60,202 bases of DNA from ZC4RG35 sp040878345 (GCA_040878345.1 JBBDML010000030.1:1-60202), one strand, 5' to 3'; shown: positions 25,674-34,882, counted from the first letter of the stretch. Notes: generated by a model not told the origin, from the sequence alone. A program made the numbers and translations.

Positions 25674-26537
25674 ATGGAGCTCACCAGCCCACAACAGGTC
25701 GCCGATGCCCTGACCGCGGCCGACTATCTGCCGGATGCCAGGATCGCCCAGGTGGTGTTCCTGGCCAACCGGCTGGACAAGCCGGTGCTGGTCGAGGGCC
25801 CGGCCGGGGTTGGCAAGACCGAGCTGGCAAAGGCGATGGCAGCGGTCACCGATCGGCGTCTCATTCGCCTCCAGTGCTACGAGGGGCTCGACGAGGCAAA
25901 AGCTCTGTACGAGTGGAACTACAAGAAGCAACTGCTCCGCATCCAGGCCGACGTCGACCATGACTGGGACACGATCAGCCATGACATCTTCGCCGAGGAG
26001 TTTCTGCTCACCCGACCCCTCCTCGAGGCGATTCGATCTCCGGAGCCAGTGGTGCTCCTGATCGACGAGGTGGACCGCGTCGAGGTCGAGACCGAGGCGC
26101 TCCTCCTCGAGGTCCTCTCCGACTTCCAGGTCTCCATCCCCGAGTTGGGAACGATGGAGGCGGCCAGCAGGCCGCTGGTCTTCCTGACCTCCAACAACAC
26201 CAGGGAGCTCAGCGAGGCGCTGAAACGGCGTTGCCTCTTCCTCCACATCGACTACCCGGACCCGGCCCGTGAGACACGGATCCTGGCCGCCAGGGTCCCA
26301 GGGCTCTCGGCCCACCTGGCCGAGCAAGTGGCTCGGGTGGCTCGGTCGATCCGGAGCCTCGACCTGAAGAAGGCCCCCTCGGTATCGGAGACGATCGACT
26401 GGGCTCGGACTCTGCTCGCCCTCTCCATAGAGGAGGTAGACGAAGCCGTCCTGGGTGACACCCTGCACGTGCTCCTCAAGTACCAGACGGACATCGAGAA
26501 GGCCGCCAAAGAGCTCACCTCCAACCCGGCCGGCTGA
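25674..26537 (+). CDS. MoxR/CoxD-like AAA+ ATPase
   Basis: A 287-residue AAA+ protein with Walker A G-P-A-G-V-G-K-T (about residues 41-48), Walker B V-L-L-I-D-E-V-D-R and the sensor S-N-N-T-R-E-L-S-E-A-L-K-R-R-C. Such ATPases act with a VWA partner to mature metal centres or assemble complexes; CoxD is the version acting on CO dehydrogenase. Its ATG lies nine bases after a TAGAAT box at 25660-25665, so the mRNA may be almost leaderless. The VWA gene follows after two bases, and a CoxL-like gene lies 1.9 kb downstream. Confidence 0.88.
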   Translation: MELTSPQQVADALTAADYLPDARIAQVVFLANRLDKPVLVEGPAGVGKTELAKAMAAVTDRRLIRLQCYEGLDEAKALYEWNYKKQLLRIQADVDHDWDTISHDIFAEEFLLTRPLLEAIRSPEPVVLLIDEVDRVEVETEALLLEVLSDFQVSIPELGTMEAASRPLVFLTSNNTRELSEALKRRCLFLHIDYPDPARETRILAARVPGLSAHLAEQVARVARSIRSLDLKKAPSVSETIDWARTLLALSIEEVDEAVLGDTLHVLLKYQTDIEKAAKELTSNPAG

Positions 26538-26539
26538 CC

Positions 26540-27964
26540 GTGCTCGGGGTCATCACCGGGTTCATCGACGAGTTGCGCAGCTCGGGGATCCCGGTGTCCA
26601 TGGTCGAGACCATTGACGCGATGCGGGCCTTGGAGGCGGTCGAGATTGCCGATCGGACGGCTTTGCGTGAGGCCTTGAGGGCCACCCTGGTCAAGAACCT
26701 GCGTCATGAGAGGGCCTTCGACACCGCCTTCGACGTCTATTTCTCGACACTTCCCCCACCTCCAATCGCTGAGACCGGGGAGGGCCGGGCCGGCTCAGAT
26801 CCATCCCATGGCCAGGGTGGCGCCGGCGATGGTGACTTCGACCTCGACGCCCTGATCGATTCGCTGCTCGAGGCCATGGCTGGTCTCGATGAGGACGCAC
26901 TACGTCGCGGCGCACGGGAGGCGGTCGATCGACTCGCCGGGATGGAGCCAGGGCGCCCCGTGGGTGGGACCTACTACCTCTATCGCACCCTGCGCCGGCT
27001 CGACATTGCCCGCCTGGAGGCCAGGCTCCTCGAGGCCCTCCTCGCCGAGGCCGACCTCAGCGACTTCGAGCGAAGACTGCTCGACGAGGAAATCGAGGCC
27101 CGCCTGGATCTGCTCCGTGTCGAGATCCAAGAGGAGATCAGGAGACGCCTGGTGGCAGATCGAGGAAGAGAGGCGGTGGCCCGAACCTTGCGCCGCCCTC
27201 TGGTGGAGGACGTCGATCTGATGCACGCCACAACCAATGACCTGGTGGAGATGGAGGCAGCAATCGGCCCGCTGACCAGGAAGCTGGCCGCACGCCTCGC
27301 CCGCCGGCGGAAGAAGCGGGCCGGGAGGCTCGACTTCCGCAGGACGGTGAGACGGTCGCTGGCCACCGGCGGGGTCCCCGTCGACCCCCAGTTCAGGCAT
27401 CCCCGGCCCCATCGCCCCGAGGTGTGGCTGCTCTGCGACATCTCAGGGTCGATGGCCACCTTCTCCAGGTTCACCCTCCAGTTCACCCATGCCATGTCGA
27501 CTCACTTCTCCAAGCTGAGGTCGTTTGCCTTCGTCGACACCATCGACGAGGTCACCGACTTCTTCGGGCCCGGTGTCGATTTCGGCTCGGCGGTCAATCG
27601 GATCACCAACGAGGCCGAGGTCGTCTGGCTCGACGGGCATTCCGACTACGGGAACTCGCTGGAGACGTTCCACACCAGGTATGGGAGGCAGCTCACCCCA
27701 CGCACCACGCTGATCATCACCGGTGATGCCCGCAACAACTACCGCCCGGCGAGGGATGCCTTTCTCGGGGACATCGCCAAGGCGGCACGTGCCGTCATCT
27801 GGCTCAATCCGGAGCCACATGCCTATTGGGACACCGGTGACTCCACCATGTCGCACTACGCCCGTCATTGCACGTCGGTCCATGAGGTGCGGACGCTGCG
27901 GCAACTCGAGAAGTTCGTCGAGGAGCTGACTCTCCCAGGCTGGTGGCTCGCCGGGAATCGTTAA
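26540..27964 (+). CDS. CoxE-like VWA-domain protein
   Basis: A 474-residue protein starting at GTG two bases after the MoxR-like gene. The C-terminal half is a von Willebrand A domain of the CoxE family: MIDAS motif D-I-S-G-S-M at about residues 300-305, then D-T-I-D-E-V-T and a late T-G-D-A-R-N-N-Y. The N-terminal half is helical and charged. With the ATPase it should form a metal-cofactor insertion or assembly chaperone pair. The likely client is the molybdenum hydroxylase subunit encoded just downstream; that link is inferred from order. Confidence 0.88.
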   Translation: MLGVITGFIDELRSSGIPVSMVETIDAMRALEAVEIADRTALREALRATLVKNLRHERAFDTAFDVYFSTLPPPPIAETGEGRAGSDPSHGQGGAGDGDFDLDALIDSLLEAMAGLDEDALRRGAREAVDRLAGMEPGRPVGGTYYLYRTLRRLDIARLEARLLEALLAEADLSDFERRLLDEEIEARLDLLRVEIQEEIRRRLVADRGREAVARTLRRPLVEDVDLMHATTNDLVEMEAAIGPLTRKLAARLARRRKKRAGRLDFRRTVRRSLATGGVPVDPQFRHPRPHRPEVWLLCDISGSMATFSRFTLQFTHAMSTHFSKLRSFAFVDTIDEVTDFFGPGVDFGSAVNRITNEAEVVWLDGHSDYGNSLETFHTRYGRQLTPRTTLIITGDARNNYRPARDAFLGDIAKAARAVIWLNPEPHAYWDTGDSTMSHYARHCTSVHEVRTLRQLEKFVEELTLPGWWLAGNR

Positions 27965-28037
27965 ACCCTGACGGGCGAATTGCCGATGTAGCGATATGCC
28001 CAAACAGGCGGGCATCCTGACTTTGAGGTGTACCTAA

Positions 28038-28403
28038 ATGGGCTCACGCATTCTCGTAGTGGAGGACTCGGCGGTCATCAGAAGGCTGATCGAAGTCTGC
28101 CTCCGCGCGGCCGACCTAGAGATCGTCACCCGCGACGACGGGAAGAGCGGTCTCCAGGCGGTCGGCACGGAGTCACCGGACCTGGTAGTGCTCGACATCG
28201 GGCTCCCGGGCATGGACGGCTGGGAGGTCCTCGACCGAATCCGTCGGGACGAGACCACCAAAGGCATCCCCGTCGTTGTGCTTACCGCCCACGCCGAAGA
28301 GGAGTCACGGAGACGGGCCAACGAGGGCGGGGCCGATGCCTTCGTCACCAAGCCGTTCCAACCCAACGATTTCCGCTCCACGGTCCTCTCCCTGCTCGAA
28401 TAG
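28038..28403 (+). CDS. Single-domain response regulator
   Basis: A 121-residue CheY-like receiver with no output domain. Acidic residues E9-D10, phospho-acceptor Asp53 in V-V-L-D-I-G-L-P-G-M, Thr83 in V-V-L-T-A-H and Lys105 in V-T-K-P-F are all in place. It could relay phosphate or act by protein contact; no histidine kinase is encoded nearby. A good GAGG ribosome-binding site precedes the ATG. A small inverted repeat (ATGCCC...GGGCAT, about 27996-28016) sits between it and the VWA gene. Confidence 0.9.
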   Translation: MGSRILVVEDSAVIRRLIEVCLRAADLEIVTRDDGKSGLQAVGTESPDLVVLDIGLPGMDGWEVLDRIRRDETTKGIPVVVLTAHAEEESRRRANEGGADAFVTKPFQPNDFRSTVLSLLE

Positions 28404-28442
28404 CGGGTCCGATGGCCTGAGCCATCGGTAACCTGGGCGGCG

Positions 28443-30719
28443 GTGACCACCGAACCCACGATTCCCTCGTTTATCGGCGCGCCCGTCCAGCGTCGAGAAG
28501 ATCCGACTCTGATCACCGGTGATGGTCGCTACGTCGACGATCTCCATCCATCGGGCCTGCTCCATCTGGCGGTCGTCAGATCCCCATTTGCCCATGCCCG
28601 GGTGCTGTCGATCGACACCGGCGAAGCCGAGGGGATGCCGGGAGTGTGGGCGGTGATCCGTCCCGAGGATGTGGCCGAGGTGACCATGCCCCCTCCCCCC
28701 GACCCCGGAAGGCGAATTCCTCGACGATTCCCATTGGTTCAGGGTGTCGCCCTCATGCCGGGAGACCCGGTGGCCGCGGTGGTGGCTGAGAGCCCGGAGT
28801 TGGCCAAGGACGCCGCCGAGGCGGTGCTCGTCGATTACCAGCCTCTGGAAGTGGTGGGCGATGTCGACCAGGCGATCGACGCCCCGCCGATCCATGAAGG
28901 TCAGGAGAGCAATGTCGCTTATGACCGCTCGAAGGGCGACCGGGCCGTATTCGATGCCCTCGAGGGCCAGATAATGCTCAGCGGCCTGGTCGATCACCCC
29001 CGGGTGATCCCGGCACCCATGGAGAACCGTGTCATCCTCGCCGAGTGGAAGGAGGGTGGGCTCACCGTCCACATGGCGAGTCAGGCTCCCCAACTGATGC
29101 AGGAGACCTTTGCCGCCGACTTCGGGCTGCCCCAAGCTGCGGTACGGGTGATCACCCCGTTCGTGGGTGGCGGGTTCGGCTCCAAGTTCGACCCCGCGGA
29201 GGAGGACTACCTCACCATCCTCGCCGCTCGGGCCACGGGTCGGCCGGTGAAGTGGGCCGAGACCAGACGCGAGCACATGCTCACCATCGGCCACGGCCGG
29301 GCACAGAGACATCGTTGGGAGGTCGTCGCTGACCGACAGGGGAAGATCCTCGGTTTGTGGGTCGACAGCCTGATCGACCTCGGATGTCGTCACCGTTATC
29401 TGTCCTTCATGGAGATCACCCCTCGCATCGGGACCGGCAACTACGACGTCCCGGTCTACGGATGGCGGATGCGTGGGATCTGGACCAATCGGGCCCCGAG
29501 GGGCATCTACCGGGGAGCGGGCCGGCCGGAGGCCACCCTCACCGTCGAGCGGGTCATCGAGGCGGTGGCCCGAGCCACCGATCTCGACCCCGCGGAGGTC
29601 CGACGTCGCAACTTCGTCAGGCCCGAGCAGTTCCCGTTCCAGTCCTCGGGTGACGCGGGAATGGGCGGCTATGTGTTCGACACCGGCGAGTACGAGAAGG
29701 CCCTCGATCGACTCCTCGAGATCTCCGATTACGCCGAGTTGCGTCGTGAGCAGGCTCAGGCCAGGAAGGAGGGTCGACTCCTCGGGATCGGGATGGCTGC
29801 GTATGTGGAGGTATGCGGGTTCGAGGACTGGGGGGCGGCTCGCGTCCAGGTGCACGTCGACGGCTCGGTGTCGGTGTTCGTCGAGACCCTGGACCAGGGA
29901 CAGGGCCACCGGACCTCGTTCGCCCAGCTGGTGGCGTCTGTGCTCGGCATCGACATCGAGAAGGTCAACATCGAACAAGGGGACACCTCGACCTCTCCCT
30001 ATGGGTGGGGGACCTCCGGCTCGAGGTCTATCGCACAGGGGGGCTCCGCCAGCCACGCCGCGGCCTCCAAGGTGGCCGAGAAGGCCCGGATCGTCGCCGG
30101 TCATCTCCTCGAGGCATCACCCGCCGACATCGTGCTCGACGGGGGCAGGGCCACCGTCGCCGGCACCGACATCCATGTCACCTGGGAGGCCGTCGCCCGT
30201 GCCGCCGTCAACGGCGATGTTCCCGAAGAATTGACACCCGGGCTCGACGAGGAGATCCACCTCCGCTCCGGCGGCCTCAACTTCCCGTATGGCATGCATC
30301 TCGCCGTGGTCGAGATCGACCCTGAGACCGGTTCGCCCACGCTGGAACGGATGTGGGCGGTCGACGATGCCGGGGTCATCATCAACCCGATGCTGGCCGA
30401 GGGGCAGCGTCACGGTGGTATGGCCCAGGGAGTCGGTCAGGCGATGTGGGAGAGGGTGATCTACGACTCGGATGGCAACCTGGTGACATCCTCGTTCATG
30501 GATTACCTGATCCCGACCGCCGTCTCCCTGCCCTCTTTCATCCTGGGGGCGACGGTGACACCCACCCCCACCAACCCTTTGGGCGCGAAAGGGATCGGAG
30601 AGGCCGGTGCCGTCGGCTCGACTCCTGCGGTGCTGAATGCGGTATCCGACGCATTGGGTGGCGCCGAGGTCCAGGTCCCGGTGACTCCCGAGCAGATCTG
30701 GAGAGCCCTGGCCCGCTGA
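28443..30719 (+). CDS. Molybdenum hydroxylase large subunit (CoxL / xanthine dehydrogenase family)
   Basis: A 758-residue molybdopterin-binding subunit. The N-terminal G-A-P-V-Q-R-R-E-D-P-x-L-I-T-G-x-G-R-Y-V-D-D is typical. The active-site loop near residue 355 reads I-Y-R-G-A-G-R, matching form II CoxL and related dehydrogenases (A-Y-R-G-A-G-R), not the form I motif A-Y-x-C-S-F-R needed for efficient CO oxidation. The C-terminal G-A-K-G-I-G-E-A-G with catalytic glutamate is present. The medium FAD and small 2Fe-2S subunits are absent nearby, so it is an orphan large subunit. The substrate is unknown. It starts at a GTG. Confidence 0.88.
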   Translation: MTTEPTIPSFIGAPVQRREDPTLITGDGRYVDDLHPSGLLHLAVVRSPFAHARVLSIDTGEAEGMPGVWAVIRPEDVAEVTMPPPPDPGRRIPRRFPLVQGVALMPGDPVAAVVAESPELAKDAAEAVLVDYQPLEVVGDVDQAIDAPPIHEGQESNVAYDRSKGDRAVFDALEGQIMLSGLVDHPRVIPAPMENRVILAEWKEGGLTVHMASQAPQLMQETFAADFGLPQAAVRVITPFVGGGFGSKFDPAEEDYLTILAARATGRPVKWAETRREHMLTIGHGRAQRHRWEVVADRQGKILGLWVDSLIDLGCRHRYLSFMEITPRIGTGNYDVPVYGWRMRGIWTNRAPRGIYRGAGRPEATLTVERVIEAVARATDLDPAEVRRRNFVRPEQFPFQSSGDAGMGGYVFDTGEYEKALDRLLEISDYAELRREQAQARKEGRLLGIGMAAYVEVCGFEDWGAARVQVHVDGSVSVFVETLDQGQGHRTSFAQLVASVLGIDIEKVNIEQGDTSTSPYGWGTSGSRSIAQGGSASHAAASKVAEKARIVAGHLLEASPADIVLDGGRATVAGTDIHVTWEAVARAAVNGDVPEELTPGLDEEIHLRSGGLNFPYGMHLAVVEIDPETGSPTLERMWAVDDAGVIINPMLAEGQRHGGMAQGVGQAMWERVIYDSDGNLVTSSFMDYLIPTAVSLPSFILGATVTPTPTNPLGAKGIGEAGAVGSTPAVLNAVSDALGGAEVQVPVTPEQIWRALAR

Positions 30720-30849
30720 GTCCGAGCACCCGGAGCGAGCTGGTCCCGAACAAGAGCGATGCGACCCACCCCTTGGGAAGGCTGGCCTGCCCCGCCTCAG
30801 GGTCGGGTCACGGCGATCGGGTCACGGTGTCTGCCCTAATCTCGCCGGC

Positions 30850-32025
30850 GTGCACACCGCTCATGGAACCAAGATCCCACGTTTTCGGATCGGTGTCCTC
30901 GGTGTCATCACCATTGCCGTCTACGGGTCCTGGTACTACTCGTTCGGGGTTCTCCTCGACCCAATGATCCAGGACACCGGCTGGAGCGAGCCGGCCCTGG
31001 CTTCCGTCTTCGGTATCTCGACGCTGATCGGCGGGTTTGGGGCGATGGCGGGAGGCTGGCTCCTCGATCGCCTGGGGAGCCGAGCGGTGTTCACCCTGGC
31101 CGCGATTCTCGGGATTGGCGGTTTCAGTGTGGCCACGAGCGCCGGGTCCCTGGGTCTGTTCACCCTGGCGGCGTCGGTGGGCGGTGGGGCGTTCAGCGCC
31201 CTCGGGTTCTACCACGTGACCCAGACGGTGGCGGTTCGTGTCAGCCCGGGGTCATCGACCCGGGCCATTGCAGTCCTGACGATCTGGGGGGCTTTCGCCT
31301 CCGCGGTGTACATCCCTCTCACCGCCCTGCTGGTCGGGCGGGTCGGATGGAGGTCGGCGATGCTGGCGGTGACGATGTCGGCGGTGCTCACCCTGGTGGT
31401 GGGGGCTCTCGCCATCGAGACCCGAACCGGCGAGATGCCCCGGGGCCTCCACATCTTCTCCGAGATCCGCACCGCCCTCGGACAGCGGACCGCCCGAAGA
31501 TTCCTCCTGACCCAGGGGGCGGTGGGGATGGCGATGGCGGTGGTGCTGGTCTATCAGGTCCCGGCGATGACCGCTGCCGGCTTGCCGCTTGCCGCTGCCT
31601 CCTTCTGGGCCGGGTTCCGCGGGTTCTCCCAGCTCCTCGGTCGGCTCCCACTGATGCCCATCATCGATCGGCTGGGAGTCGTCCGGTCCCTCCGTCTCGC
31701 CTATGTGGCGATGAGCGTGGGGACCATCGCCCTCGCCTTCGCCGGGAACCCAGTGATGGCGGCCGTCTACGCCGTCGTCGCCGGGTTCGGCATCGGGGCT
31801 GCCTCGCCCCTGGTGGGCATGTTCTCGAGGGACGTCTTCGGCCGCACCAGCCTGGGTACGGCAATGGGGACGGTGAGCCTGGTGTTCTTGGTCGTCGGCT
31901 CTTTGGGACCACCACTGGCGGCCTGGCTCTCAGTGGCCACCGGCTCCCGCGACATACCGGTGGCGGTGGCCGGATGGCTCTGCTTCATGGCCGCCTGGGC
32001 CCTCCCGCTTCCCGACGAGGTCTAG
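30850..32025 (+). CDS. Major facilitator superfamily transporter
   Basis: A 391-residue protein with twelve predicted membrane segments, G-G-W-L-L-D-R-L-G in the loop between spans 2 and 3 (the MFS motif A region), and a repeat-like second half with I-D-R-L-G. The substrate is unknown; sequence style resembles monocarboxylate/oxalate-type carriers. It starts at GTG. The 130 bases upstream contain no recognised element. Confidence 0.8.
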   Translation: MHTAHGTKIPRFRIGVLGVITIAVYGSWYYSFGVLLDPMIQDTGWSEPALASVFGISTLIGGFGAMAGGWLLDRLGSRAVFTLAAILGIGGFSVATSAGSLGLFTLAASVGGGAFSALGFYHVTQTVAVRVSPGSSTRAIAVLTIWGAFASAVYIPLTALLVGRVGWRSAMLAVTMSAVLTLVVGALAIETRTGEMPRGLHIFSEIRTALGQRTARRFLLTQGAVGMAMAVVLVYQVPAMTAAGLPLAAASFWAGFRGFSQLLGRLPLMPIIDRLGVVRSLRLAYVAMSVGTIALAFAGNPVMAAVYAVVAGFGIGAASPLVGMFSRDVFGRTSLGTAMGTVSLVFLVVGSLGPPLAAWLSVATGSRDIPVAVAGWLCFMAAWALPLPDEV

Positions 32026-32073
32026 TGGCCGATCGACGATTGCCAGGGTGCACCGCGTGCCCCCCACTCTGGG

Positions 32074-33096
32074 TCAGGCGGGCGACGGCTCCATGGTCTC
32101 GGCGAGACGCTCGATTAGATCGACCACCCGGTTGGAGTAGCCCCATTCGTTGTCGTACCAGGCCATCACCTTGACCAGGTTGCCACCCAGCACGTGGGTA
32201 CCACTGGCGTCGAAGATCGAGGAGTGGGGGTTGCCGATGATGTCGGTGGAGACGATGGGGTCCTCGGTGTACTCCATGATCCCGGCCAGAGGCCCATCGG
32301 CCGCTGCCTTGACGGCTGCATTGACCTCCTCGACGGTGACATCCCGGTCGAGCTCGACCACCAAGTCGACGGTCGACCCATCCGGGACCGGGACCCGCAT
32401 CGCGATCCCATCGAGACGACCGGCGAGGTCGGGAAGCACCTCGCCCACCGCTTTGGCCGCCCCGGTCGTGGTGGGGATGATGTTCTCGGTGGCGGCCCGG
32501 CTCCGACGCAGGTCCTTGTGAGGCACGTCGGCCAGCCGCTGGTCGTTGGTGTAGGCGTGCACGGTGGTGATCACGCCCTTGCGGATGCCAAAGCTGTCGT
32601 CGAGGACCTTGGCGAGGGGGGCCAAGCTGTTGGTGGTGCATGAGGCATTGGAGATGATGAGGTCGTCGGCGCCGAGCTGATCGTCGTTGACCCCGAGCAC
32701 CACGGTCTGGTCGATGTCGCCCTTGGCCGGCACTGTGAGGATCACCCTCTTCGCCCCGGCCTCGAGATGCCTCTGGAGGGAGGCTCGGTCCCTGAAGACA
32801 CCGGTGGCCTCAACCACGACGTCGACCCCGAGCTCTGCCCAAGGGAGCTGGGCCGGGTCTTTCTCCATCAGCATTCGGACCTGGTGGGCACCGACCGTCA
32901 TCACCCCATCTTTGACCGAGACCTCCTGGTCGAACCGGCCCATCACCGAGTCATACTCCAAGAGATAGGCAAGGACGTCGTCGTCCGATAGATCGTTGAT
33001 GGCTACAACCTCGATGGCCCGGTCCGGTCTGGCCGCGATGATCCGGAACACCGCCCGGCCGATCCGCCCGAACCCGTTGATGGCAACCGTCGTCAT
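32074..33096 (-). CDS. gap: Glyceraldehyde-3-phosphate dehydrogenase (intact)
   Basis: A 340-residue NAD(P)-dependent enzyme converting glyceraldehyde 3-phosphate to 1,3-bisphosphoglycerate. The Rossmann start I-N-G-F-G-R-I-G-R, catalytic Cys153 in S-N-A-S-C-T-T-N, and general base His180 in T-T-V-H-A-Y-T are all present, as is W-Y-D-N-E-W-G-Y-S. It overlaps the upstream GAPDH-like gene by four bases (ATGA), so both are translated from one message. No pgk or tpi follows, unlike the usual glycolytic operon. Confidence 0.95.
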   Translation of the reverse strand: MTTVAINGFGRIGRAVFRIIAARPDRAIEVVAINDLSDDDVLAYLLEYDSVMGRFDQEVSVKDGVMTVGAHQVRMLMEKDPAQLPWAELGVDVVVEATGVFRDRASLQRHLEAGAKRVILTVPAKGDIDQTVVLGVNDDQLGADDLIISNASCTTNSLAPLAKVLDDSFGIRKGVITTVHAYTNDQRLADVPHKDLRRSRAATENIIPTTTGAAKAVGEVLPDLAGRLDGIAMRVPVPDGSTVDLVVELDRDVTVEEVNAAVKAAADGPLAGIMEYTEDPIVSTDIIGNPHSSIFDASGTHVLGGNLVKVMAWYDNEWGYSNRVVDLIERLAETMEPSPA

Positions 33097-34112
33097 CCCT
33101 GCTCTCCTTCGGCGGCGATCCTGGTCGCCACCTCGACCACGCGATGGGAGTAGCCCCATCCGTTGTTGAACCAGGTGATCGTCTTCACCAGATTCCCCCC
33201 GGTCACCATGGTCGCCAGACTGTCGAACACCCCGGAGTGAGGGTTCATTCTGACGTCCGAGGAGACGATCGGGTCGTTGACGTATTCGATCACCCTGGCG
33301 TAGCGGGTCTCGACGGCATCGGCGATGGCCCGGTTGACCTCCTCGATTCCGACGTCCTTGTCGGTTTGGGCGACCATGTCCACATTGGAGCCGTCGGGGA
33401 CCGGCACGTTGAGGGCCACCACCGCCAGCTTTCCACTCAGCTCGGGGAGGGCCTGGGTGATGATCTCGGCCGAGTTGGTCTCCGAGGGGATGATGTTCTC
33501 GCCGGCGGCCCGGCTTTGGCGATAAGTGTCGGTTGGTACGTCGGCCAGGCGACCCGAGTTGGACATCGCCTTGACCGTGGTCATGAAGACGCGCCTGAGC
33601 CCAAACGACTGATCGAGTGTGCGCAGCACCGGGGCGGCGGCATTGGAGGTATTGGATCCCATGGCCACTATCGCCGGCGAGTCGTCCAGAAGCTCGTCGT
33701 TGATACCTCGCAGGAGCAACGGTATCTCCCCGGGGGTCGCCGGGCTGGAGGTGAGGACCACCCGGGCGGCACCGGTCGACAGATGGCCATTGAGGCTCTC
33801 CAGATCGCGGAACCGGCTGGTTGTGTCTATCACCACTTCGACCCCGTCCTCGCCCCATGCCGTGTCCTTGGGCTCCTTTCCGGAGCGGAAGACGACCTGG
33901 CGCTGGTCGTAGGAGAGCTTGCCGTTCTCGAACGCCACCTCTCCCGGGAAACGCCCGTAGAGGGAGTCGTACTTGAGGAGGTAGGTGAGGGCCACCGGGT
34001 CGGCTATGTCGTCGATGGCCACCACCTCGAGGTCGTCCCGGCCGTGGAGCAGCCTGAAGACGTTTCGACCGATTCGCCCGAAGCCCATGAGACCGAGTCT
34101 GGTTGCCGGCAT
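33093..34112 (-). CDS. GAPDH paralogue lacking catalytic Cys and His
   Basis: A 339-residue protein of full GAPDH length with an intact nucleotide-binding start (G-F-G-R-I-G-R) and C-terminal W-F-N-N-G-W-G-Y-S. The catalytic S-C-T-T-N motif has become S-N-T-S-N, putting Asn154 where cysteine belongs, and the T-T-V-H-A-Y motif has become T-T-V-K-A-M, replacing the base histidine with Lys181. It therefore cannot form the thiohemiacetal intermediate. The fold and substrate-loop regions (N-I-I-P, N-V-P-V-P-D-G-S) are conserved, so selection has kept the structure. A GGAAAGGA ribosome-binding site precedes the ATG at 34112. It may be a regulatory or structural subunit for the overlapping active enzyme. 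Confidence 0.85.
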   Translation of the reverse strand: MPATRLGLMGFGRIGRNVFRLLHGRDDLEVVAIDDIADPVALTYLLKYDSLYGRFPGEVAFENGKLSYDQRQVVFRSGKEPKDTAWGEDGVEVVIDTTSRFRDLESLNGHLSTGAARVVLTSSPATPGEIPLLLRGINDELLDDSPAIVAMGSNTSNAAAPVLRTLDQSFGLRRVFMTTVKAMSNSGRLADVPTDTYRQSRAAGENIIPSETNSAEIITQALPELSGKLAVVALNVPVPDGSNVDMVAQTDKDVGIEEVNRAIADAVETRYARVIEYVNDPIVSSDVRMNPHSGVFDSLATMVTGGNLVKTITWFNNGWGYSHRVVEVATRIAAEGEQG

Positions 34113-34192
34113 CGATTCCTTTCCTACCCCGAACATAGCGGTCGCACCCCTGGTAACTGAACCGGCCCGCGGATACGGTGGGCCCAGGGGAG

Positions 34193-34882
34193 ATGATGCT
34201 TGCTGTGCTTGCGGTAGCTGCCATGTGCCTGACCCCGCCAACCAGCGGACAGGTGGTCGCCAGGTATGCGCCGACCGGCCTTTACTCGGGTCATTGGGGG
34301 GTCGATTACGGCGCAGCCGAAGGTTCCACCGTGCGGGCCCCTGCCTCGGGCCGGGTCACCTTCGCCGGCACCGTCGCCGGGATGCGAACCATGACCATCG
34401 AACCGGTCCGAGGTTTCAAGGTATCCCTGTCCTATCTGGAGAGCGTGACGCCCTCCGCCGGCCAGTGGGTTTCCCGCGGTCAGAGAGTGGGCACCTCCGG
34501 GCTCTCCCATGGTGTCCCTGCTGTGCATCTCTCCACGAGGGTCGACGGCCGATACGTCGACCCCCTCCCGCAGATGGGGTGTCGCCACACCGACATCACT
34601 CGTGCTCTCCGGCTGATCACCCCGCCGCGGCCCTATCCTCGGCCCCGTGCGCACCGGGATCCTCGGCGGGACCTTCGATCCGATCCATATCGCCCATCTC
34701 CACGCTGGAGAGTGCGCCCTCCATCAGGTCGGTCTCGACCGGGTGTTGTTCATCCCGGCTGGGAACCCCTGGCAGAAGCGTGGTGCGACGATCTCCCCGG
34801 CCCATCACCGCCTCGAGATGACCCGCGTCGCCATGGCAGGCGTCGATGGGTTCGCCGTCGACCCACGGGAAGTCGATCGTGA
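34193..34882 (+). CDS. M23-like (LytM) peptidase domain protein with read-through tail
   Basis: The frame codes for a short signal-like N-terminus (about 20 residues) and an M23/LytM-type domain of about 110 residues. The first zinc motif H-x3-D (H-W-G-V-D-Y) and the V-R-A-P-A-S-G-R-V strand are seen. The second motif, normally H-x-H, reads H-L-S, so one ligand seems missing and the domain is probably inactive, as in amidase-activator LytM proteins. From about 34620 on, the frame runs 236 bases into nadD out of phase, so its last about 80 residues look spurious. A lost stop or frameshift near 34610 is likely. Confidence 0.6.
   Translation: MMLAVLAVAAMCLTPPTSGQVVARYAPTGLYSGHWGVDYGAAEGSTVRAPASGRVTFAGTVAGMRTMTIEPVRGFKVSLSYLESVTPSAGQWVSRGQRVGTSGLSHGVPAVHLSTRVDGRYVDPLPQMGCRHTDITRALRLITPPRPYPRPRAHRDPRRDLRSDPYRPSPRWRVRPPSGRSRPGVVHPGWEPLAEAWCDDLPGPSPPRDDPRRHGRRRWVRRRPTGSRS

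Noticed and set aside
25512..26468. N-terminal 320-residue extension of NhaA
   Set aside because: It is antisense to the MoxR-like gene and does not resemble any NhaA extension; ATG 25511 gives the family start.
28305..30104. 599-residue open frame on the minus strand
   Set aside because: Antisense to the molybdenum hydroxylase gene; no domain.
28443..30719. True form I CO dehydrogenase large subunit
   Set aside because: Active-site loop is I-Y-R-G-A-G-R and not A-Y-x-C-S-F-R, and CoxM/CoxS are absent.
32074..34224. 716-residue reading of the GAPDH region as one fused protein
   Set aside because: Only its last 340 residues are GAPDH in the right frame; the rest is out of frame over the dead paralogue, which has its own start and stop.
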